In this document: positions 29,843 to 38,601 of the stretch, one piece after another
How positions within the stretch are numbered: the stretch's first letter is position 1
Layout of the letters: each line of letters starts with the position of its first letter
Made by a program: the position numbers and the translations under genes
Assembly: GCF_943737005.1 (NCBI RefSeq)
Contig: NZ_CALSFU010000015.1
Span: 62,001-126,000 of the forward strand
Direction: 5' to 3'
Length of the DNA: 64,000 nucleotides
Origin: Achromobacter sp. Marseille-Q4962
Lineage (GTDB): Bacteria > Pseudomonadota > Gammaproteobacteria > Burkholderiales > Burkholderiaceae_B
The notes under the pieces: model-generated
Databases searched by the model: none
What the model was told of the DNA's origin: nothing
The model's input: only the letters and a program-made list of their open reading frames with translations

Positions 29843-29858
29843 TAATCGTATACGATTA
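29843..29858. promoter_or_regulatory. Palindromic operator of the GntR-Bug-PrpD operon
   Basis: TAATCGTATACGATTA is a perfect 16-bp palindrome directly upstream of the gntR-type gene. FadR/VanR-subfamily GntR proteins bind GTATAC-centred palindromes of this kind. Autorepression is inferred. Confidence 0.78.
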
Positions 29859-29968
29859 GACAACTACGTCAGGAAGAATGTCAATCCGGCAGGCTGCATG
29901 ACGCAGGCACGCGCCGTAAGAAGAAAACGCAAGGAAAAAAAGCAACGGGCGGGCTGGCCCGCGCCCCC

Positions 29969-30520
29969 TCAGCGGCCACCGCCCTGCCCGATCAGGCGTG
30001 CGCGGTCCGCCAGGTCGCCGAACGCGGCCATGGCCCCCCACCCGGCCAGGGGCACCGCGACGGCGGACGCCAGCCGCCGCGCCGCCCATGATGAGGGCGC
30101 ACACCCCGTAATGGTCGGCACGCGGAAAGGAGAATCGCGCTTGACGAGACTGGGTAGCAGCACGTTGCCCACCGCGATGCCCGCGCCGGTGACGGCGGCG
30201 CCCGGATACAGCACCAGGCCGGGCCCAGCGACCGCACGGCGATCCCGCCCGCGACGAAAACCAGGGCGGCGAAAAGGGATCGCTCCAGGCCGTACCCGCG
30301 CGAACAGCGCCACGAAGGGAGAAATGAAGCCGAACGCCAACAGCGGCAGCGTCGCCAGCAGCCCGGCCTGCGCGGGCGACAGCGCAAAGGCTTCCTGCAG
30401 GGTTTCCAGCACCGGCGCCACGCTGGTGATGGGCGCGCGCAGGTTGGCGGCGATGAGCAGCAGGCCCGCAAGCAGGCTCAAGGGGCGCGTAGCGGCCAGG
30501 GCGGCCTGTCGTTAAGTCAT
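29969..30520 (-). pseudogene. Decayed CynX-type MFS transporter
   Basis: Clear homology to the intact transporter at 21720-22925 (LIAANLRAPITSVAPVLETLQEAFALSPAQAGLLATLPLLAFG, then GYGLERSLFAALVFVAGGIAVRS in another frame, then AVTGAGIAVGNVLLPSLVKRD back in the first). The ATG at 30520 is followed by TAA at codon 3, there are at least two frameshifts in the middle, and the C-terminal two thirds are missing. It cannot make a transporter. Confidence 0.88.
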
Positions 30521-30564
30521 GGAAACACGTCGGAATCGGATCGGGCAAGGCTCCCACCTTGCCC

Positions 30565-30735
30565 CAACGCGCGCATCTGCCGCCGCTTCGCACAGCCCGG
30601 CGCGGCCGCGCTGCTGGAGCAACTGGCGCGCATACCGGTCGAGCGTCTCTACCTGCCGGTGTCCGGCGACGAACGGCTGCGCCGCATCGCCCAGCGGGCT
30701 TTCCGGACATCCCGAAGACCGGCGCGAAAAGCGAT
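30565..30735 (+). pseudogene. Decayed AraC regulator fragment
   Basis: The frame reads ARICRRFAQPGAAALLEQLARIPVERLYLPVSGDERLRRIAQ, matching ARICYLFVQPDA and VLLDELAQMPIEQLYLPTSNEHRMRKIAK of the AraC gene at 23034. About 50 residues between these blocks and everything after are deleted. It keeps the divergent order relative to the MFS pseudogene. The rest of the 30521-30916 gap holds only the tRNA promoter. Confidence 0.78.
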
Positions 30736-30750
30736 TCCACCCACGACCGC

Positions 30751-30778
30751 TGCACAAGCCCGGAAAACCGTGTATAAT
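30751..30778 (+). promoter_or_regulatory. Probable promoter of tRNA-Gly copy 3
   Basis: -10 TATAAT at 30773-30778 with a TGCACA -35-like box at 30751-30756 (16 bp spacer), about 138 bp before the tRNA. Confidence 0.55.
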
Positions 30779-30916
30779 TGCTGTCTTTGGTTGACACGCG
30801 ATGTTTTTCGGCAACGCGGCCTGATGAAGAAAGCAGGCGGATGAAGAAAGCAGGCAAATCAAGCCCGTCGAAAAAGCAAGCGGCGCGCCCCCGGCGCACC
30901 CAAGCGTGAAATCCAC

Positions 30917-30992
30917 GCGGGAATAGCTCAGTTGGTAGAGCGCAACCTTGCCAAGGTTGAGGTCGCGAGTTCGAGACTCGTTTCCCGCTCCA
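30917..30992 (+). tRNA. tRNA-Gly(GCC), copy 3
   Basis: 76 nt, identical to copies 1 and 2, CCA encoded, anticodon GCC. A tRNA-Cys gene follows 56 bp downstream. Confidence 0.98.
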
Positions 30993-31000
30993 AATATACA

Positions 31001-31038
31001 AAAAGGAAGCAACGGCCCTCCCCGCGCTTCCTTTTTTC
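31001..31038 (+). terminator. Hairpin with T-run between tRNA-Gly and tRNA-Cys
   Basis: AAGGAAGC (31003-31010) pairs with GCTTCCTT (31026-31033) and four T follow. The 15-base loop makes it a moderate terminator; tRNA-Cys begins only 11 bp later, so read-through or tRNA processing is possible. Confidence 0.65.
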
Positions 31039-31048
31039 TTGCAGTACT

Positions 31049-31122
31049 GGCGCAATGGCAGAGTGGTTATGCAGCGGATTGCAAATCCGTGTACGTCGGT
31101 TCGATTCCGGCTTGCGCCTCCA
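31049..31122 (+). tRNA. tRNA-Cys(GCA)
   Basis: 74 nt with encoded CCA. Acceptor GGCGCAA / TTGCGCC, anticodon arm CGGAT-TGCAAAT-CCG giving GCA, T-arm CGGTTCGATTCCG. It is followed by an intrinsic terminator. Confidence 0.98.
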
Positions 31123-31137
31123 AAGAATCCCATCAAG

Positions 31138-31162
31138 GCCCGCGATCTTCGCGGGCTTTTTG
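31138..31162 (+). terminator. Terminator of tRNA-Cys
   Basis: Stem GCCCGCG / CGCGGGC with loop ATCTT, then five T. Confidence 0.92.
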
Positions 31163-31386
31163 TTGCGGGTTCCGTGGCCGCAGGCCGGCCCGCGACAACC
31201 CTGCCCCGTCTTTTCGAGTCGGTCATCCGTCGGGCCGCCTCCCTTCCCGTCGTCAAACCGGCAGGCGATCCCGCGCCTGCCTGGCCATTCGTCGCCAGCC
31301 CCGGAAATAAAACGACTGATCCGCTACCTTTTTTTACCCTCGTAAGGTATATTCCCGCATAGAGTTACATAACGCTACATAAAGAT

Positions 31387-31686
31387 ATGTTGACGGCGGA
31401 TTGGGATCACTTGCGTGAAGCGGCTGCGAACACGATGCAGCTCGCCCTGGAAACGGTCAGAAACCTCGAGGTAGAGACTTCCACGATGGTTGCCGCGGGC
31501 GTCATGGCGTATCTCGCCAGGCGCATCTGGAGACGACGCGCCGCCCGGATCGCCGAACTGAACGCGCTGATTCCCATCTACGGCAAGAAACTCTCGCACC
31601 AGATTCTGCGCGACCGGCGCGCCTCTTCCAACTACATCATGCCGCCCCGCTCGGACGATGACGAGCCCTGGAGCTGGCGGAGCTGA
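31387..31686 (+). CDS. Hypothetical protein
   Basis: 99 residues, MLTADWDHLREAAANTMQ at the start. A helical, moderately hydrophobic centre (TSTMVAAGVMAYLARRIWRRRAARIAELNAL) could be one membrane-associated helix followed by a basic patch; the C-terminus is acidic (SDDDEPWSW). No family is recognised. The upstream DNA is unusually AT-rich (31320-31386) and suits a promoter, but no clear ribosome site precedes the ATG. It may be a genuine lineage-specific small protein. Confidence 0.5.
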   Translation: MLTADWDHLREAAANTMQLALETVRNLEVETSTMVAAGVMAYLARRIWRRRAARIAELNALIPIYGKKLSHQILRDRRASSNYIMPPRSDDDEPWSWRS

Positions 31687-31830
31687 AGGCGGGCGATCCG
31701 AGACGCGCTTGCGGATCCGCGGGCCTGCGGACCCGCACGCCCGAGCAGCAGCATCCGGTTACCCTCGCCTACGCCCAGTCAGGCAATGGCCTGTTAAGGT
31801 GGCCCCGTTTTCCACTGACGGTCACGTCCC

Positions 31831-32145
31831 ATGCGCAAACCCTCGCTCTCCCGACCCTGTACCGGCCTGCTGAACCTGTCCGCCGCGGCGCTGCTCGCGC
31901 TCGCGCCATTCGCCGCGGAGGCCGATCACGACCGCCACCGCCACCGGCACGGACGCGAATACAAGGAAAAATACTGGGACGGCGCCTGCAAGGTGGAGCG
32001 GCAATGGAAGCGCAACGGCGAATATCGTGAAAAGCGCAAATGCCGCCCCGACTACGGCTATGCTTATGCCGTGCCCCGCGCGGCCGTGCAGCCGGTCGTG
32101 CCCGCCATCGTGATCAATCCGCCGCCCATCGTCATCCGGCCCTGA
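31831..32145 (+). CDS. Secreted small basic protein, His-rich
   Basis: 104 residues. A signal peptide ends near residue 31 (ALLALAPFAAEA). The mature part starts with a His/Arg-rich stretch (DHDRHRHRHGREYKEKYWDG), then CKVERQWKRNGEYREKRKC with two cysteines that could form a disulfide, and ends in a Pro/Val/Ile-rich tail (VVPAIVINPPPIVIRP). Probably periplasmic; the His-rich stretch could bind metal (inference). Family not recognised with certainty. Confidence 0.7.
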   Translation: MRKPSLSRPCTGLLNLSAAALLALAPFAAEADHDRHRHRHGREYKEKYWDGACKVERQWKRNGEYREKRKCRPDYGYAYAVPRAAVQPVVPAIVINPPPIVIRP

Positions 32146-32154
32146 CCCCATGCC

Positions 32155-32745
32155 ATGGATCCCTCGGTAAAAGATGCGCTCGCGCGCTGGCCCAACGTCC
32201 CGGCCGTCTACGGCTGGCTGTCGCTGGACGCGCGCGGCCGCTGGCGCTTCCATCCCGAAGGCCGGGCGGCCGAAGGCGGGCCGGGGGAATCCATCACCAA
32301 TACGCAGATCCTCGGCTTCATCGACCGCAACTACGGTCATGACGAGCAGGGGCGCTGGTTTTTCCAGAACGGGCCGCAGCGGGTATACGTCAGGCTGGAC
32401 GCGGCGCCGTGGGTGCTGCGGCTGTCGGACGACCAGCGCAGGCTGCTGACCCATACGGGCCGGCCGGTCCAGTCGGTGCTGGGCTGGCGGCTGGACGAGG
32501 ACGGCCGCCTGTATGCGCGGACCGAGGCGGGTGCGGGTGTGGTGCTGGACCGCGATCTGCCCATGCTGCTGGAAATCCTGCGTACCCCCGACGGCCGTCC
32601 GCTGCTGGACGCGCTGGAGGGCGCGCCGCCTCCGGCTATTTCGTTTCCGGGCGCATACGAGCCGGCCCCCCTGGCCTCTCTTGCCCGGGCGGAGGCGGCC
32701 GCATGCCTGGGCTTTGTGGCCGACCCCGCGCCCGCCCCGGAATGA
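32155..32745 (+). CDS. Conserved hypothetical protein (DUF-type)
   Basis: 196 residues, cytosolic. Motifs VYGWLSLDARGRWRFHPEG, ITNTQILGFIDRNYGHDEQGRWFFQNGPQRVYVRLDAAPWVLRL are highly patterned (aromatic and glycine pairs every strand), indicating a conserved beta-rich fold seen in other betaproteobacteria. Function unknown. It begins 10 bp behind the His-rich protein gene, so the two are likely co-transcribed. Confidence 0.75.
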   Translation: MDPSVKDALARWPNVPAVYGWLSLDARGRWRFHPEGRAAEGGPGESITNTQILGFIDRNYGHDEQGRWFFQNGPQRVYVRLDAAPWVLRLSDDQRRLLTHTGRPVQSVLGWRLDEDGRLYARTEAGAGVVLDRDLPMLLEILRTPDGRPLLDALEGAPPPAISFPGAYEPAPLASLARAEAAACLGFVADPAPAPE

Positions 32746-32785
32746 CTCCGCCCGCGCAAGCCGCGGGCATCCGGATCGCGCACCC

Positions 32786-33193
32786 CTAGGCGGCGGGGCG
32801 CTTGCCGGGCGCGAGCGCCAGCTTGCCGTCGCCCAGCAAGGCCAGCGCGAGCGCCGCTACCGCCAGGAAGACCGGATACTCCCAGCCGCCGCCGGGGTTG
32901 CCGAAGCCCCAGCCATTGCCGAAGTGCACGGTGGCGGCCACGAACAGCTGCACAGCCCCTACGGCGGCCACCCAGCGCGGCGCGACGCCCAGGATCAGCA
33001 GCGCGCCCGCCCCGATCTCGAAGAACGTTACCGGATAGGCCAGCCAGGAGGGAAAGCCGATCTGGCCGAAGAACCCGGCCGTGCCGGGCAGCGTGAAAAC
33101 CAGCAGCTTGGTCAGGCCGTGGGCCAGGTACATGACGCCCAGCGCCAGGCGCAAAAGCAGGGCGGCGTACGGAGCGGTGCGGGAATCGATCAT
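32786..33193 (-). CDS. DoxX family membrane protein
   Basis: 135 residues, four membrane segments. ALLLRLALGVMYLAHGLTKLLVF is the DoxX opening helix, with GFPSWLAYPVTFFEIGAGALLILG as the second. It is divergent from a LysR regulator (134 bp between), the usual pairing for DoxX/quinol-oxidase-like proteins responding to oxidants or electrophiles. It is unrelated in context to the SoxR-linked DoxX at 24258. The start at 33193 fits the length; a longer frame adds 33 residues upstream. Confidence 0.85.
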   Translation of the reverse strand: MIDSRTAPYAALLLRLALGVMYLAHGLTKLLVFTLPGTAGFFGQIGFPSWLAYPVTFFEIGAGALLILGVAPRWVAAVGAVQLFVAATVHFGNGWGFGNPGGGWEYPVFLAVAALALALLGDGKLALAPGKRPAA

Positions 33194-33327
33194 GAACAAC
33201 CTCTGTATCGGATACGGGATAGGACTCGCCGCCCACGCGGGAGCCGTCTCGGCGCTATTCTTCCCATTCCGGAAAAGGCGATAAAGATGCAAAATCGCAA
33301 ATTATTGTTCCTGTTCGGGAAATAATC

Positions 33328-34248
33328 GTGGATACGCATGCCGCCATGCAGACCTTTGCCAAGGTCGTGGAACTGGGGTCTTTCGCCGCGGCGGCGGACA
33401 AACTGGACCTCGCCCGCTCGGTGGTGACGCGCCAGATCGCGCACCTGGAGCACCGGTACGGCGTGCGCCTGCTCAACCGGACCACGCGCAAGCTCAGCCT
33501 GACCGATGCCGGACAGGCTTTCTACGAGCGCGTGCGCCCCATCCTCGCCGAAGTGGCCGACCTGGAACTGGCGCTGCAGGCGCAGGGCAGCACGCCCAGC
33601 GGCCGGCTGCGGGTAAGCGCGCCCGTGTCCTTCGGCATCCTGCACCTGGGACCGGCCATCGCGGAGTACCTGCAGCAATATCCCGAAGTCACTATCGACC
33701 TGGATCTCAACGACCGGGTGGTGGACCTGGTGGAAGACGGCTACGACGTGGCGGTGCGCATCGGGCCGCTGCTGGACTCGTCCCTGGTGGCGCGGCCGCT
33801 GGCGCCGCAGCGGCTGCACGTGTGCGCTTCGCCCGGCTACATCGAGCGCCACGGCGCGCCGCGGGTTCCCGAAGACCTGAAACGGCACCGCTGCCTGCAC
33901 TATGCCTATGCCAGCACCGGCAACGAATGGCGCTTCGAGAAAGACGGGATCAGCCACCTGGTGCGCGTGAACGCGGCCCTGCGCGCGAACAACGGAGACG
34001 TGCTGCGCACGGCGGCCCTGGCCGGCCACGGCATCATCTTGCAGCCGGAATTCCTGATCGGCGCAGACCTGCGCGCCGGGCGCCTGGTCGCGCTGCTGGA
34101 AGACTACGCCCACACCGAGATTTCGATGTACGCGGTGTACCCGCACCGGCGGTTTCTGTCCCCCAAAGTGCGGTCCTTCGTGGAGCACCTGGAGCGCCGC
34201 TTCGGCGCCTCGTCCGAGGATCGCGCAGGGCCGCGCCGCACCCGTTAG
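33328..34248 (+). CDS. LysR family transcriptional regulator
   Basis: 306 residues. The N-terminal helix-turn-helix reads AMQTFAKVVELGSFAAAADKLDLARSVVTRQIAHLEHRYGVRLLNRTTRKLSLTDAG, and the C-terminal periplasmic-binding-like effector domain begins GRLRVSAPVSFG. It belongs to the CrgA/DsdC-like branch (HLGPAIAEYLQQYPEVTIDLDLNDRVVDLVEDGYDVAVRIG). GTG at 33328 is the start. It probably controls the divergent doxX. AT-rich DNA with TTATTGTTCC and AATAATCG lies just upstream. Confidence 0.92.
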   Translation: MDTHAAMQTFAKVVELGSFAAAADKLDLARSVVTRQIAHLEHRYGVRLLNRTTRKLSLTDAGQAFYERVRPILAEVADLELALQAQGSTPSGRLRVSAPVSFGILHLGPAIAEYLQQYPEVTIDLDLNDRVVDLVEDGYDVAVRIGPLLDSSLVARPLAPQRLHVCASPGYIERHGAPRVPEDLKRHRCLHYAYASTGNEWRFEKDGISHLVRVNAALRANNGDVLRTAALAGHGIILQPEFLIGADLRAGRLVALLEDYAHTEISMYAVYPHRRFLSPKVRSFVEHLERRFGASSEDRAGPRRTR

Positions 34249-34258
34249 AATCGTGCCC

Positions 34259-34840
34259 ATGACCGACAAACCGCCTCTCGTCTATTTTCCCGCGCCGCGC
34301 CGCGCCAATTTCTGCAGTCAGTGCGGCTCGCCGGTCAGCCGGCGCGTGCCGGAAGGCGACAACCGCGAACGCGACATCTGCGACCATTGCGGCGCCATCC
34401 ATTACCAGAATCCGCGCCTGGTGGTGGGCACCGTGCCGGTGTGGCAAGACCGCGTGCTGCTGTGCCGCCGCGCCATCGAGCCCCGCTACAACACCTGGAC
34501 GCTGCCGGCGGGCTTCATGGAGCTGGGCGAAAGCACCGCGCAGGGCGCGGCCCGCGAAACCCTCGAGGAATCGGGCGCGCGCGTGCGGCTGGGCGAGATC
34601 TACACCATCATCGACGTGCCGCAGATAGAACAGGTGCACGTGTTCTATCTCGCGCACGCCGCCGGCCCCGAACTGGACCCCGGGCCCGAGAGCCTGGAAG
34701 CCCGCTACTACGACGAAGCGGAAATCCCCTGGGACGACCTGGCGTTCCGCACCGTCGTCACCACGCTGCGGCACTTTTTCGAAGACCGCAAGCGCGGCAT
34801 GTTCGGCCCTCATCACTACACGCTCGAATCGCACCGTTGA
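34259..34840 (+). CDS. Nudix hydrolase with zinc ribbon
   Basis: 193 residues. An N-terminal zinc ribbon (CSQC ... CDHC, about 19-48) precedes the Nudix box [23 protein letters not shown], which fits G-x5-E-x7-RExxEExGx. The pattern resembles NudC-like and ADP-ribose/NADH pyrophosphatase-type enzymes without the NudC N-domain. It hydrolyses a nucleoside diphosphate derivative. Its stop overlaps the aat start (TTGA), so it is coupled to the N-end-rule genes. Confidence 0.9.
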   Translation: MTDKPPLVYFPAPRRANFCSQCGSPVSRRVPEGDNRERDICDHCGAIHYQNPRLVVGTVPVWQDRVLLCRRAIEPRYNTWTLPAGFMELGESTAQGAARETLEESGARVRLGEIYTIIDVPQIEQVHVFYLAHAAGPELDPGPESLEARYYDEAEIPWDDLAFRTVVTTLRHFFEDRKRGMFGPHHYTLESHR

Positions 34841-35610
34841 AGCTGCCCTGGCTCGCCGCAGACACGCCTTTCCCGCCAGCCTACACAGCGCTGCGCGACC
34901 CGGACGGCCTGCTCGCCGCGGGAGCCGATCTTTCGCCGCGCCGCCTCGCGCAGGCGTATTCCAACGGCATCTTTCCCTGGTACTCGGAGGGCGAACCGAT
35001 ACTGTGGTGGAGTCCCGATCCGCGCATGGTGCTGGCCTGCCGGGACTTCGCACCATCTCACTCGCTGCGCAAGCTGCTGCGCCAGATCGCGCGCCATGAA
35101 CATGAGGCTCCGCGCGTGCGGGTCCGGGTCGACACCGCCTTTGCGGAAGTCATGGCGCAATGCGCCTCCCCCCGCGAGGGACAGCCCGGCACCTGGATCA
35201 CGGCCGCCATGCAGCAGGCGTACCGCCAATGGCACGAGGCGGGCTTCGTGCACAGCATAGAAACCTGGATCGACGGCGAACTGGCCGGCGGGCTCTACGG
35301 CATCAGCCTGGGACGCATGTTTTTCGGCGAATCCATGTTCACCCGCGTGCCCAACGCCTCCAAGATCGCGCTGGCCTATCTGGTGCGGTTCCTGCAGGCG
35401 CAGGGCGTGGCCTGGATCGATTGCCAGCAGCAGACCCGGCACCTGGCCAGCCTGGGCGCGCGGCCCGTGCCGCGCGCCGCGTTCCTCGAACACGTGCGGC
35501 GGGCGACGGCGCGCGCGCCCATCGCCTGGACGCGCGGCTGGCTGGACAGCGCCGGCCGCCTGCATCCCGGAAGCGGCGCGGAACCCGCCCCCGGCGGCGT
35601 TAATATGTAG
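34837..35610 (+). CDS. aat: Leucyl/phenylalanyl-tRNA-protein transferase
   Basis: 257 residues. It adds Leu or Phe from tRNA to proteins with N-terminal Arg/Lys, marking them for ClpAP. Family signatures: [44 protein letters not shown], then [41 protein letters not shown] and [14 protein letters not shown]. The TTG start at 34837 overlaps the Nudix stop. bpt follows 44 bp downstream, bringing both bacterial N-end-rule transferases together. Confidence 0.95.
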   Translation: MKLPWLAADTPFPPAYTALRDPDGLLAAGADLSPRRLAQAYSNGIFPWYSEGEPILWWSPDPRMVLACRDFAPSHSLRKLLRQIARHEHEAPRVRVRVDTAFAEVMAQCASPREGQPGTWITAAMQQAYRQWHEAGFVHSIETWIDGELAGGLYGISLGRMFFGESMFTRVPNASKIALAYLVRFLQAQGVAWIDCQQQTRHLASLGARPVPRAAFLEHVRRATARAPIAWTRGWLDSAGRLHPGSGAEPAPGGVNM

Positions 35611-35654
35611 GCATCCCTTGCGGGCAGGCGTGCCGGCGGGATACGGGGATATTC

Positions 35655-36392
35655 ATGAGCCAGCTCAAAGAGTTACCTTTCTCCACGCTGCAGTTCTACG
35701 CGACCGCGCCCTACCCCTGCAGCTACCTGCCCGGGCGGCAGGCGCGCTCCCAGGTCGCCGCGCCCGGCCACCTCATCAACGCCGGCACTTATTCGCAGCT
35801 CGTGGAGCAGGGCTTCCGGCGCAGCGGGCTGTTCACGTACCGGCCGCATTGCGATAACTGCCAGGCATGCGTGCCCGTGCGCGTCGATGCCGCGGCCTTC
35901 GCGCCCAACCGAAGCCAGCGGCGGGCGTGGCGCAACCATCGGAATCTGCGCGCCTTCGTGGCCGAGCTGGCCTGGTCGCCCGAGCATTACCGGCTGTACA
36001 CCCGCTACCAGCAGGGGCGCCATCCGGGCGGCGGCATGGACGAGGACAGCCGCACCCAGTATGCGCAGTTCCTGCTGACCAGCCGCGTCAACACGAGGCT
36101 GGTCGAATTCCGCGACGGCGAAGACCAGTTGATGATGGTGTCCATCATCGACGTGCTGGACGACGGCCTTTCCTCCGTCTACACCTTCTATGACCCCGAC
36201 GTGCCGGGCAGCCTGGGCACCTACAGCATCCTGTGGCAAATCGAGCAGTGCCGCACGCTGGGCCTGCCCTGGCTCTATCTGGGATACTGGATCCGCGACA
36301 GCCGCAAGATGTCGTACAAGTCCGGCTTCCGGCCCGCCCAGCTCCTGGTGCGTGGCGCCTGGCGCGAGGCGGATTTCGACCCGCCCGCCTAG
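35655..36392 (+). CDS. bpt: Aspartate/glutamate leucyltransferase (Bpt/Ate family)
   Basis: 245 residues. It transfers Leu to N-terminal Asp or Glu. The N-terminal ATE domain has [13 protein letters not shown] and [25 protein letters not shown] with the conserved Cys pair, and the C-terminal domain has [24 protein letters not shown]. It forms an operon with aat and, after 79 bp, pyrD. Confidence 0.95.
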   Translation: MSQLKELPFSTLQFYATAPYPCSYLPGRQARSQVAAPGHLINAGTYSQLVEQGFRRSGLFTYRPHCDNCQACVPVRVDAAAFAPNRSQRRAWRNHRNLRAFVAELAWSPEHYRLYTRYQQGRHPGGGMDEDSRTQYAQFLLTSRVNTRLVEFRDGEDQLMMVSIIDVLDDGLSSVYTFYDPDVPGSLGTYSILWQIEQCRTLGLPWLYLGYWIRDSRKMSYKSGFRPAQLLVRGAWREADFDPPA

Positions 36393-36471
36393 CCGGATCT
36401 GATCTGGCGCGGCCGGCAAGGCGCGGCCGGCGAGGCGCGGCCTGCCCCAAGTCGCTCTACAATCGCGCCTT

Positions 36472-37515
36472 ATGTCTATTCTCTTCCACGCCTATCCCCT
36501 GGCCCGCACGGCGCTCTTCGCCATGGATGCGGAAACCGCCCACGAAGTCACGCTGTCGGGGCTGCAGCGCGCCTATGACTGCGGCGCCACGCGCAGGCTG
36601 CTGCATGCGCAGCCCAAGGCGCCCTGCACCCTCATGGGCATGAGACTCTCGAACCCGGTCGGACTCGCGGCGGGGCTGGACAAGAACGGCGCCTACATCG
36701 ACGCGCTCGGCAACCTGGGCTTCGGCTTCGTGGAAGTGGGCACGGTCACGCCGCGCGCCCAGCCGGGCAATCCCAAGCCGCGCATGTTCCGCCTGCCGCG
36801 CGCGCAGGCGCTCATCAACCGGCTGGGGTTCAACAACCAGGGGCTGGATGCTTTCCTGGCCAACGTGCGGCGCAGCCAGTGGCGCAGCCAGGGCGGCGTG
36901 CTGGGGCTCAACATCGGCAAGAACGCCGACACCCCCATCGAGAACGCGGCGAGCGACTACCTGATCGGGCTGGAAGGCGTATACCCCCACGCCGACTACG
37001 TCACGGTGAATATTTCTTCGCCCAACACCAAGAACCTGCGCGCCCTGCAGGGCGGTGACGAGCTGTCGGCACTGCTGGACCGGCTGGCGGACAAGCGCCG
37101 CGAACTGGAAGACCGGCATCAGCGGCGCGTGCCCATCGCCGTGAAGATCGCGCCCGATCTGACCGAAGAGCAGATCGACGCCATTGCCGGAATCCTGCCG
37201 CGCCACGGCATCGACGGCGTCATCGCCACCAACACCACGCTGTCCCGCGAGGCGGTGGCCGGCATGGCGCACGCCGACGAGGCGGGCGGCCTGTCGGGTG
37301 CGCCGGTGCACGAGCTGTCGCTGGCGGTGATCCGCCGCCTGCGCCAGAAGCTGGGCGCGGACATGGCCATCATCGGCGTGGGCGGGGTAATGTCGGGGCG
37401 GCATGCCCGCGAGAAGATCGAAGCCGGCGCCAACGCGGTGCAACTGTACACCGGCCTCATCTACCGGGGCCCGGCCCTGGTCGGCGAATGCGTGAGCGCG
37501 CTGGCGCGGGCGTAA
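36472..37515 (+). CDS. pyrD: Dihydroorotate dehydrogenase (quinone), class 2
   Basis: 347 residues. It oxidises dihydroorotate to orotate at the inner membrane, passing electrons to quinone. [19 protein letters not shown] and [24 protein letters not shown] are class-2 signatures; the catalytic Ser is in [11 protein letters not shown] and the FMN phosphate site in [13 protein letters not shown]. The N-terminal helix pair (residues 1-30) is the quinone/membrane element. It is convergent with the phasin gene. Confidence 0.97.
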   Translation: MSILFHAYPLARTALFAMDAETAHEVTLSGLQRAYDCGATRRLLHAQPKAPCTLMGMRLSNPVGLAAGLDKNGAYIDALGNLGFGFVEVGTVTPRAQPGNPKPRMFRLPRAQALINRLGFNNQGLDAFLANVRRSQWRSQGGVLGLNIGKNADTPIENAASDYLIGLEGVYPHADYVTVNISSPNTKNLRALQGGDELSALLDRLADKRRELEDRHQRRVPIAVKIAPDLTEEQIDAIAGILPRHGIDGVIATNTTLSREAVAGMAHADEAGGLSGAPVHELSLAVIRRLRQKLGADMAIIGVGGVMSGRHAREKIEAGANAVQLYTGLIYRGPALVGECVSALARA

Positions 37516-37538
37516 AAAAAGGCCACCCGTGGGTGGCC
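37513..37538 (-). terminator. Intrinsic terminator of the phasin gene
   Basis: Stem GGCCACCC / GGGTGGCC (37521-37538) with a two-base loop; seven T follow on the minus strand. It lies against the pyrD stop and may also limit read-through from pyrD. Confidence 0.82.
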
Positions 37539-37653
37539 CTAATTCCAGCTCTGCTCTGTCACTCAACAGTACTACATAACTGCGGTTTGCGCACCGCCTG
37601 CGTTCGGCCCGGGATGTAAATCCCGGACCAGGCCCCATGATCCGTTACCGGAC

Positions 37654-38232
37654 TCAGGCGCTGCGGCGGCTGCGGCTGGCAACCTTGGTGGCGGCGTCGG
37701 CGGCGTCCGAGGCAGCCTTGAAGGTCGCGTTGGCGGCGGCGTTCAGGTTCGATTCGGCGACTTCGGCGGCCTGCTTGGCAGCCTTGGACAGCGAATCGTA
37801 GGCGCTGGTCGCGGTGGCCAGCGAGGACTTGATCAGCGCGACGGCGCTTTCCGAGCCGGCGGGAGCGTTCTTGGAGAACTGCTCGACGGCGTCGGACAGC
37901 TGCTGCTGCGTTTCGGCGATCTGCGCTTCAGTCAGCTTGGCCAGGTTGCCCTGCACGCCGGCCACGATGTCGTAGACGTGCTTGCTGTAGGCCAGGGCCT
38001 TCTCGGCGCCGGGCTGCAGCAGGCCGGTGGCGAAGGCGGCGGCTTCCTGCGGATCCTTGACTTCGACGGCCTGCTGCGACTTCTGGGCGACTTCGTCCAG
38101 GGTGGCGCGCACGACCTTCAGATTCAGTTCAACGAGCTTTTCGAAGCCCGCGAAAACGGCGGATTGGGCAGCCAGAAAGGTGTTGACGCTGGCTTTCTGA
38201 CGGTCCAGGACTTGTTGCGGAATAGTGCTCAT
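37654..38232 (-). CDS. phaP: Phasin (PhaP family)
   Basis: 192 residues, almost entirely helical and Ala-rich. The N-terminus TIPQQVLDRQKASVNTFLAAQSAVFAGFEKLVELNLKVVRATLDE is the phasin domain that coats polyhydroxyalkanoate granules. The C-terminus is a Lys/Ala-rich tail ending in SRSRRSA. AGGAG precedes the start. It has its own strong promoter (38356-38383) and terminator. Its presence implies PHA storage; the synthase genes are not in this window. Confidence 0.93.
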   Translation of the reverse strand: MSTIPQQVLDRQKASVNTFLAAQSAVFAGFEKLVELNLKVVRATLDEVAQKSQQAVEVKDPQEAAAFATGLLQPGAEKALAYSKHVYDIVAGVQGNLAKLTEAQIAETQQQLSDAVEQFSKNAPAGSESAVALIKSSLATATSAYDSLSKAAKQAAEVAESNLNAAANATFKAASDAADAATKVASRSRRSA

Positions 38233-38338
38233 AGGATGCTCCTATCGGTGCCGGACGCGCCGGCAAGGTGGGTGTCTGCGACGAAAGAAAAAAACGTGCG
38301 CGGATACTGGTACTACACGCAACCGCCGGCTCGTTTGA

Positions 38339-38415
38339 TGCACTGCACAATGCACATTCTAGGGGCCTCAAAAAACTTGTCAAGCAGTTTTTGTGCAACG
38401 CAACAACTGTTTGCA
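38339..38415 (-). promoter_or_regulatory. Phasin promoter with TGCA-rich regulator region
   Basis: On the minus strand TTGACA (38378-38383), 16 bp, TAGAAT (38356-38361): a near-consensus sigma-70 promoter. Five TGCA tetramers lie in this 77-bp span (38339, 38344, 38351, 38394, 38412), three just downstream of the -10 box and two upstream of the -35. PhaR repressors bind TGCA-rich DNA at phasin promoters, so this is a candidate PhaR region (inference). The rest of the 38233-38601 gap holds nothing else recognisable. Confidence 0.72.
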
Positions 38416-38601
38416 CTTTCGTGGGGCATGCGGGCTCGGGCCTTGATCTGGCACAAGATTCCGCTTCGCGTTGGGGAAATACCGGACTGACTCCGTACCC
38501 AGTCTTCCCTACACTCGCGGCACACTGGTGTGATTCAAACTATTACAAACCGGTATCCCATAACGACTACGCAGCACAGCAAACCCTGCATTGGAGACCC
38601 C

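Noticed and set aside
19652-31122. Prophage or integrative element using the tRNA genes as attachment sites.
   Set aside because: No integrase, excisionase or phage gene is present, and the sequences just outside the tRNAs are not repeated beyond a few bases.
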